Of a stretch of 9,915 nt of DNA, positions 6,167-9,915 are shown piece after piece (position 1 is the first letter of the stretch; each line of letters starts with the position of its first letter). Source of the stretch: Nitrospirae bacterium RBG_16_43_11. GTDB lineage: Bacteria; Nitrospirota; 9FT-COMBO-42-15; HDB-SIOI813. Location of the stretch: NCBI GenBank assembly GCA_001805165.1, contig MHEI01000111.1, positions 15,009-24,923 on the forward strand, written 5' to 3'. The notes under the pieces are model-generated. The model was not told the origin of the DNA and did not search any database. It saw only the letters and a list, made by a program, of their open reading frames with translations. The translations under genes were made by a program, and so were the position numbers.

Positions 6167-7341
6167 AAATAACTTATATATCAAATAACAATTGGCCGGG
6201 TACAGAACCCGGACTCACTTTTTCAGTATTTAACGCAAGAGGATTCCGGCAGGCAGGGGCTGATTGTCTCCTCATACTCTTCGGGCAAACGTCGAAGCCG
6301 GTTCAGGAAGTCTACAAGGAGCTGTTTGGCTTTGATGAGGAACTCCCGATTCTGCCAATCCGTGCCCCGCGTATCGGCGGTTCAAAATTCCTGTTTTATT
6401 TGAGGACATTCCTGTATTTATTAAACAATAACACGGAAATACTTATTACCAGAAATCTCAACTTTATGTTTTGGGCTGTCTTGCTTAAGAAACTAAGAGG
6501 GGTTCGTATCTATTTTGAGTCCCACGATTTCTGGACAGACCTGTCGCTGAGGCAAGAGAGCATCTCAGCCGGACATCGCCGGCAAGGAAGATTGGAACGT
6601 AAATGGCTGCCGAGAGCAGACGGCATCATCTGTCAGTCTGAACCACAATCCCTTCTTTATAGAAAATATTATCCAGGGATGCCTGTCCTTACCGCCTTGC
6701 CGGGCACAAAGCCTTCTGTCGTGAAAGATAGAAAAGGATTTAGTTATACACTCGGTTATATAGGATCCTTTACAAAAGATAAATATCCTTTAACAGTAGT
6801 CTTGAAGGCCCTTGCCGCAATCAAAGATCCCAGGATCCGGCTTATCTGTATTGGTGCTAAAAATGAAACAGAAAAAGACCGTGTCCATAGAGAAGCCGAC
6901 AGCCTTAAGATAAGTGACAGAGTTGAGATATACTCCTGGGTGACCGGGAGTATGCTGGAGCAGCTCAAGGCCCGTATTGACGTCGGAGTTGCAGTGCTTT
7001 CATCTGATATGTTCTGGAATAGGCTCAGTACTCCCTTAAAAATATTGGAATACCTCTCCACCGCGACCCCTTTTATAGCCACCAGGCTTGACGGCATCTC
7101 CAGTCTTATAAGCCATGAAAAACAGGGGCTCCTTATAAATAATACACCGGAACAATGGGAAAGAGCCATCAGGACTATCTATAGTGATTTTTCATATTAT
7201 CAACAAATGGCAAAGGAGTGCGCAATCCTGGGTGCAGAGCTGAAATGGGAGCATCGGGCCAGGAAAATTATCGAGGCACTTGAATCGGGTATATTTGCAC
7301 AAAACAATATATGCCCTGATCATACAGGAAAAGGATTATGA
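6163..7341 (+). CDS. GT4-family glycosyltransferase
   Basis: A 392-residue GT-B enzyme, full length. The N-terminal domain opens with KITYISNNNWPGTEPGLTF. FESHDFWTD (118-126) fits the middle of the first domain, IICQSE (155-160) the position where the chain leaves it, and LGYIGSFTKDKYPLTVVLKAL (197-217) begins the donor domain. The donor site is RLSTPLKILEYLSTATPFIATRLDGI (287-311), where Leu-Glu in KILEYL is the conserved Glu of GT4 enzymes. The ATG lies in an ATGA overlap with the upstream stop and has no strong ribosome binding site of its own, so expression probably depends on coupling. The last residues are encoded by DNA that also carries the purine-rich site for the next gene. It is not a close copy of the preceding GT4 gene, so it probably makes a different linkage. 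Substrate unknown. Confidence 0.85.
   Translation: MKITYISNNNWPGTEPGLTFSVFNARGFRQAGADCLLILFGQTSKPVQEVYKELFGFDEELPILPIRAPRIGGSKFLFYLRTFLYLLNNNTEILITRNLNFMFWAVLLKKLRGVRIYFESHDFWTDLSLRQESISAGHRRQGRLERKWLPRADGIICQSEPQSLLYRKYYPGMPVLTALPGTKPSVVKDRKGFSYTLGYIGSFTKDKYPLTVVLKALAAIKDPRIRLICIGAKNETEKDRVHREADSLKISDRVEIYSWVTGSMLEQLKARIDVGVAVLSSDMFWNRLSTPLKILEYLSTATPFIATRLDGISSLISHEKQGLLINNTPEQWERAIRTIYSDFSYYQQMAKECAILGAELKWEHRARKIIEALESGIFAQNNICPDHTGKGL
7326..7335 (+). promoter_or_regulatory. Strong ribosome binding site for the GT2 gene
   Basis: The purine block AGGAAAAGGA lies within the last codons of the upstream GT4 gene. Its first AGGA is 8 bases before the ATG at 7338, which supports the coupled start in the ATGA overlap. 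Confidence 0.7.
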
Positions 7342-8108
7342 AGCGGCGAATCAGCGTTTGTATAATCACCTATAATGAAGAAAAGAATATCCGGCGATGC
7401 CTCGAATCCGTTAAATGGGCAGATGAAATTATAGTCGTTGATTCAAAGAGTACGGATCACACCGTTCAAATCTGCCGGGAATATACTGACAAGATTATAC
7501 TTCGTGATTTTCCAGGGCATATTGAACAGAAAAACTTTGCCATTGATCAGGCGGCAGACAACTGGGTTTTCTGCCTTGATGCAGATGAAGAAGCTACACC
7601 GGAGCTTCAGGATGAGATTAAGTCCGTCCTTGAAGGTGAAGATACTCAGCAAGCAGGATTTTATGTGTCCAGAAAAACAGAGTATCTTGGGGAATGGGTC
7701 ACCTATGGCCGTTGGTATCCGGACTTTAAACTCCGTCTCTTTGACCGGCGCTATGGCCGCTGGGGGGGGGAGAACCCGCATGACCGCGTAGATATTAACG
7801 GACAGACCGGCCGCCTCAAAGGAGAACTTCTGCATCGTACATACAGAGATCTCTCTCACCACCCCGATGTGATTAATAAATACACTACAATTGCGGCTAA
7901 TCAGAAACATGCCAGGGGTATAAAATTCCCAATACTCCATGCTGTATTCTCCTCTGTCTTTTATTTCATAGATTCATACATTATCAGGAGAGGTATATTC
8001 CATGGTTCCAGGGGACTTATCCTCTCCACCATGGGTTCTTACTATGTATTCCTTAAGTATGCTAAACTCTGGGAGCTCTATCATACTTCAGTAAAGATGA
8101 GAAAATAA
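7338..8108 (+). CDS. GT2-family glycosyltransferase, WaaE/KdtX-like
   Basis: A 256-residue GT-A enzyme of the family that includes the LPS-core beta-glucosyltransferase WaaE. The N-terminus RISVCIITYNEEKNIRRCLES (4-24) is the canonical GT2 strand-helix; VDSKSTDHT (34-42), FPGHIEQKNFAID (58-70) and the metal-binding LDADEE (79-84, Asp80 and Asp82) follow. YPDFKLRLFDRR (127-138), RWGGENPHDRV (141-151) and the aromatic C-terminus (SYYVFLKYAKLWELY, about 234-247) match WaaE-like proteins in order and total length. It starts in an ATGA overlap with the preceding GT4 gene and has a strong ribosome binding site. A run of nine G (7762-7770) encodes part of W142-G-G-E145 close to the conserved His-Asp block; a slip there would truncate the protein. 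Family assignment is confident; identity as the true WaaE is likely but not proved. Confidence 0.9.
   Translation: MKRRISVCIITYNEEKNIRRCLESVKWADEIIVVDSKSTDHTVQICREYTDKIILRDFPGHIEQKNFAIDQAADNWVFCLDADEEATPELQDEIKSVLEGEDTQQAGFYVSRKTEYLGEWVTYGRWYPDFKLRLFDRRYGRWGGENPHDRVDINGQTGRLKGELLHRTYRDLSHHPDVINKYTTIAANQKHARGIKFPILHAVFSSVFYFIDSYIIRRGIFHGSRGLILSTMGSYYVFLKYAKLWELYHTSVKMRK
7762..7770 (+). repeat. Homopolymer of nine G inside the GT2 coding region
   Basis: Nine consecutive G encode the end of W142, G143, G144 and the first base of E145. The present length keeps the full reading frame. Long G tracts in surface-glycan genes are known phase-variation switches in some bacteria; here this is only a possibility. 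A sequencing length error is also conceivable. Confidence 0.85.
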
Positions 8109-8118
8109 TTCCAACTGC

Positions 8119-8124
8119 AGGTGA
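8119..8124 (+). promoter_or_regulatory. Likely ribosome binding site upstream of a non-canonical start
   Basis: AGGTGA begins 10 bases before the proposed ATC start at 8129, leaving 4 bases between them. It is the only strong purine-rich site near the N-terminus of the next glycosyltransferase. Confidence 0.5.
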
Positions 8125-8128
8125 AATA

Positions 8129-9175
8129 ATCAGGATACTGGAAGTTAATACAGAGAAGACATGGCGTGGAGGTGAGCGTCAGACTTTCTACACAATAAAG
8201 GGACTTAAAGACGCTCATGTCAGTGTTGAGCTTTTATGTCTTAAGGGTTATCCCCTCTCTGAAAGGGCACGAATACTGTCTATCCCGGTCCATACAGTGA
8301 AAGGTCAAGGTGAGGGCATAAAATTCCTGATGAAATATGGACGATCCTTTGATATAATCCATGCACAAACGGCCAAAGGACAATCAATAGCTGTCATTAC
8401 AAAGGTGTTTCATAACAGACCTATCGTCTATACCAGGAGAGTTGACTTTATACCAAAAGGTAATCTGACTCGTTTAAAATATAAACTGACAAATAAAGTG
8501 ATTGCCATTTCCACACCCATAAAAAAAATACTTGAAGAGTTTGGATTTAATAATATAGAAATCATACCTTCTGCGGTAGTGGAGACCGGGTTAAACAGGA
8601 AAAGGGGAGATGATCTGAAAAGGGAGCTTTGTATATCAGGTAAAAAGATTATCGCGACGATATCTTCATTCGTCCCGCACAAAGACCCATTCACAATGGT
8701 AGAAACTATTAAAGAACTTTCAGAAATAAGAACTGACTTTGTCTTTCTGCATTTCGGAGATGGTGCATTAAAAACAGAGTTGACAGAAAAAATCACAAAA
8801 TATAAACTCGAAGACATTTATAAACTACTGGGTTTTTATGACAACGTAGAAGATTTCTTCAGCATTTTTGATCTCTTTGTCATGAGTTCTCAGGAAGAGG
8901 GTTTGGGGAGCAGTGTCCTTGATGCCTTTATATACAAAGTACCTGTGGTATCTACAGATGCCGGCGGTCTGAAAGAGACTGTAGAAGGCAGAGGATTACT
9001 ATGCCATGTTAAAGACGCAAAGTGCCTGGCATACAGCATTAACCGGATGATAGAAGATAAACTATTACGGGAAAAGCTTGTTAACAAGGCTTACAATGAT
9101 GTTAAAGAACATTATTCCCTGAAGGAAAATATAGAACAGTATGTCAGGATATTCCATTCATTTGCGTGCTCCTAA
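8129..9175 (+). CDS. GT4-family glycosyltransferase, probable non-ATG start
   Basis: A GT-B enzyme of 348 residues if it starts at ATC 8129. The first canonical start in frame is GTG 8297, but the frame upstream encodes IRILEVNTEKTWRGGERQ, which is the normal N-terminal strand and glycine-rich loop of these enzymes (usually MRILxVxTxxTWRGGERQ), so the 292-residue version would lack the first 56 residues. There is no ATG, GTG or TTG between the in-frame TAA at 8063-8065 and 8297. ATC 8129 aligns with the expected Met and follows AGGTGA. Later motifs: IHAQTAKGQS (about 77-86), IIPSAVV (about 145-151), SFVPHKDPF (about 180-188), HFGDGALK (about 208-215) and the donor site EEGLGSSVLDAFIYKVPVVS (about 256-275). 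Residue numbers count from 8129. Alternatives are an ATA, ATT or CTG start, a mutated or misread start codon, or frameshifting from the GT2 gene. The family is certain; the start is not. Confidence 0.8.
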   Translation: MRILEVNTEKTWRGGERQTFYTIKGLKDAHVSVELLCLKGYPLSERARILSIPVHTVKGQGEGIKFLMKYGRSFDIIHAQTAKGQSIAVITKVFHNRPIVYTRRVDFIPKGNLTRLKYKLTNKVIAISTPIKKILEEFGFNNIEIIPSAVVETGLNRKRGDDLKRELCISGKKIIATISSFVPHKDPFTMVETIKELSEIRTDFVFLHFGDGALKTELTEKITKYKLEDIYKLLGFYDNVEDFFSIFDLFVMSSQEEGLGSSVLDAFIYKVPVVSTDAGGLKETVEGRGLLCHVKDAKCLAYSINRMIEDKLLREKLVNKAYNDVKEHYSLKENIEQYVRIFHSFACS

Positions 9176-9915
9176 TACTCATATTTCACAATATCTGTTG
9201 GGTATTTTCGCCCTCTTCGTCATGCTATATCCCATAACCACAGAGGCCAGCCCTAACATCCCCCTCTATGACTGGAAGTCTGATCAGGTAAGAAGGGTGC
9301 TGAGCCTTTGCCAGACAGGGATAAGTACAGCCACCCTTCCCCTTCGAAGCGATATAGTCCTCAGTGCTTTGAAACAGGCTGACGATACAGACTGCGTTCC
9401 TGCCGGAACCCCTTTAAAAGTGTTAATGGAAGATGTAATTACTGTTATGGAAAAAGAGGATCAGAAGTCGTTTGCCGGTGCATACAGAATCAGGATGCAG
9501 CTTTCAGATCATCCTTTTAATCCGGACAACTCATTCGGAGAGAGGATAGATAAGGGGCTCAGGTCCACTTTCGACATACGCCTGTATGGCTCACTCCCCT
9601 ATGGCCTGTCATATGAATTTGTCCCGCAACTTCAGGTAAGCCGGATAGGGGATGAGAATCACTCAACTGGTGATATATTCATAGGATATATCAAATGGAC
9701 ACACAAAAACATCGAGATCGAAGGAGGACGTGATACATTATGGTGGGGACCAGGATACCACGGGAACACAACCCTGACCAACAACATCGAGCCGCTTGAT
9801 TTAATAAAACTGAGTAACGTATACCCTTTCCACCTTCCGTGGATATTCAGGCATCTTGGCAATACTAATTTGATGGTCTTTGGAAGCAGGCTTTCATCCC
9901 AAACAATAAGATACA
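9141..9915 (+). CDS. Wzi-like capsule assembly outer-membrane protein (3' partial)
   Basis: The reading frame stays open to the window edge (258 residues visible). The N-terminus carries a hydrophobic stretch, YLLGIFALFVMLYPITTEA, with likely signal cleavage after TEA (about residue 36), so the protein is exported. After a linker and a domain with PLYDWKSDQVRRVLSL (41-56) comes beta-strand-rich sequence, including RSTFDIRLYGSLPYGLSYEF (141-160). The motif GGRDTLWWGPGYHGNTTLTN (195-214) is the hallmark of the Wzi capsule-assembly family, beta-barrel lectin-like proteins that help attach capsule to the surface. ATG 9141 overlaps the upstream gene by 35 bases; TTG 9162 would give a shorter, cleaner signal peptide (29 residues to the cleavage site). 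Neither has a well-spaced ribosome binding site, since AGGA at 9146-9149 is 12 bases from the TTG. Family confidence is good; the real start and the barrel end are unresolved. Confidence 0.8.
   Translation, partial: MSGYSIHLRAPNTHISQYLLGIFALFVMLYPITTEASPNIPLYDWKSDQVRRVLSLCQTGISTATLPLRSDIVLSALKQADDTDCVPAGTPLKVLMEDVITVMEKEDQKSFAGAYRIRMQLSDHPFNPDNSFGERIDKGLRSTFDIRLYGSLPYGLSYEFVPQLQVSRIGDENHSTGDIFIGYIKWTHKNIEIEGGRDTLWWGPGYHGNTTLTNNIEPLDLIKLSNVYPFHLPWIFRHLGNTNLMVFGSRLSSQTIRY

Noticed and set aside
6756..7169. Open frame of 137 codons on the - strand opposite the second GT4 gene
   Set aside because: It is antisense to conserved donor-domain coding sequence and has no independent support.
7443..7940. 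Open frame of 165 codons on the - strand opposite the GT2 gene
   Set aside because: It is antisense to a well-supported glycosyltransferase gene, and its product shows no family motif; it is a shadow of the coding strand.
8297..9175. GTG at 8297 as the start of the last GT4 gene
   Set aside because: It would remove the conserved N-terminal strand and TWRGGERQ loop encoded just upstream in the same frame; no suitable ribosome binding site precedes it.

Overview
The window lies inside a cell-surface polysaccharide locus (LPS core, O-antigen or capsule) of a Gram-negative bacterium. All twelve genes are on the + strand and tightly packed, and both end genes run off the window. The Gram-negative assignment rests on an ADP-heptose-type GT9 glycosyltransferase, an RmlD homologue, a WaaE-like GT2 enzyme and a Wzi-like outer-membrane protein. 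The moderately AT-rich composition and the general look of the proteins would fit Nitrospirota or Desulfobacterota, but that is an impression and not a result.

Layout. (1) 1-1782: a GT9 heptosyltransferase missing its N-terminus, overlapped by a 58-residue Trm112-family zinc-ribbon protein, followed with no spacer by an ICMT/PEMT-type membrane methyltransferase with an extra C-terminal helix. (2) 1814-2674: RmlD, the last enzyme of dTDP-L-rhamnose synthesis. (3) 2714-5039: a CgeB-like glycosyltransferase with a TTG start, then two different class I SAM-dependent methyltransferases. (4) 5036-8108: three glycosyltransferases (GT4, GT4, GT2) joined by 4-base stop/start overlaps. (5) 8129-9175: a further GT4 enzyme with no ATG/GTG/TTG at its true N-terminus. 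(6) 9141-9915: the N-terminal part of a Wzi-like capsule-assembly protein with a signal peptide.

Working together (inference): RmlD would supply rhamnose donor. The GT4, GT2 and CgeB-like enzymes would build an oligosaccharide or repeat unit on a lipid carrier or LPS core made partly by the GT9 enzyme. The methyltransferases could modify or cap the glycan, and the Wzi-like protein would act at the outer membrane in surface attachment. No flippase, polymerase, ABC exporter or rmlA/B/C gene is visible here.

No stretch longer than about 70 bases is without a gene. I saw no tRNA, rRNA, CRISPR array, insertion sequence, convincing promoter or intrinsic terminator. The most unusual points are a run of nine G inside the GT2 gene (7762-7770), a possible ATC start for the GT4 gene at 8129, a 12-bp in-frame tandem duplication in the membrane methyltransferase gene, and the adjacent pair of methyltransferases. 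I see no clear sign of a wholly new system: this is a recognisable type of glycan locus with several individual oddities.
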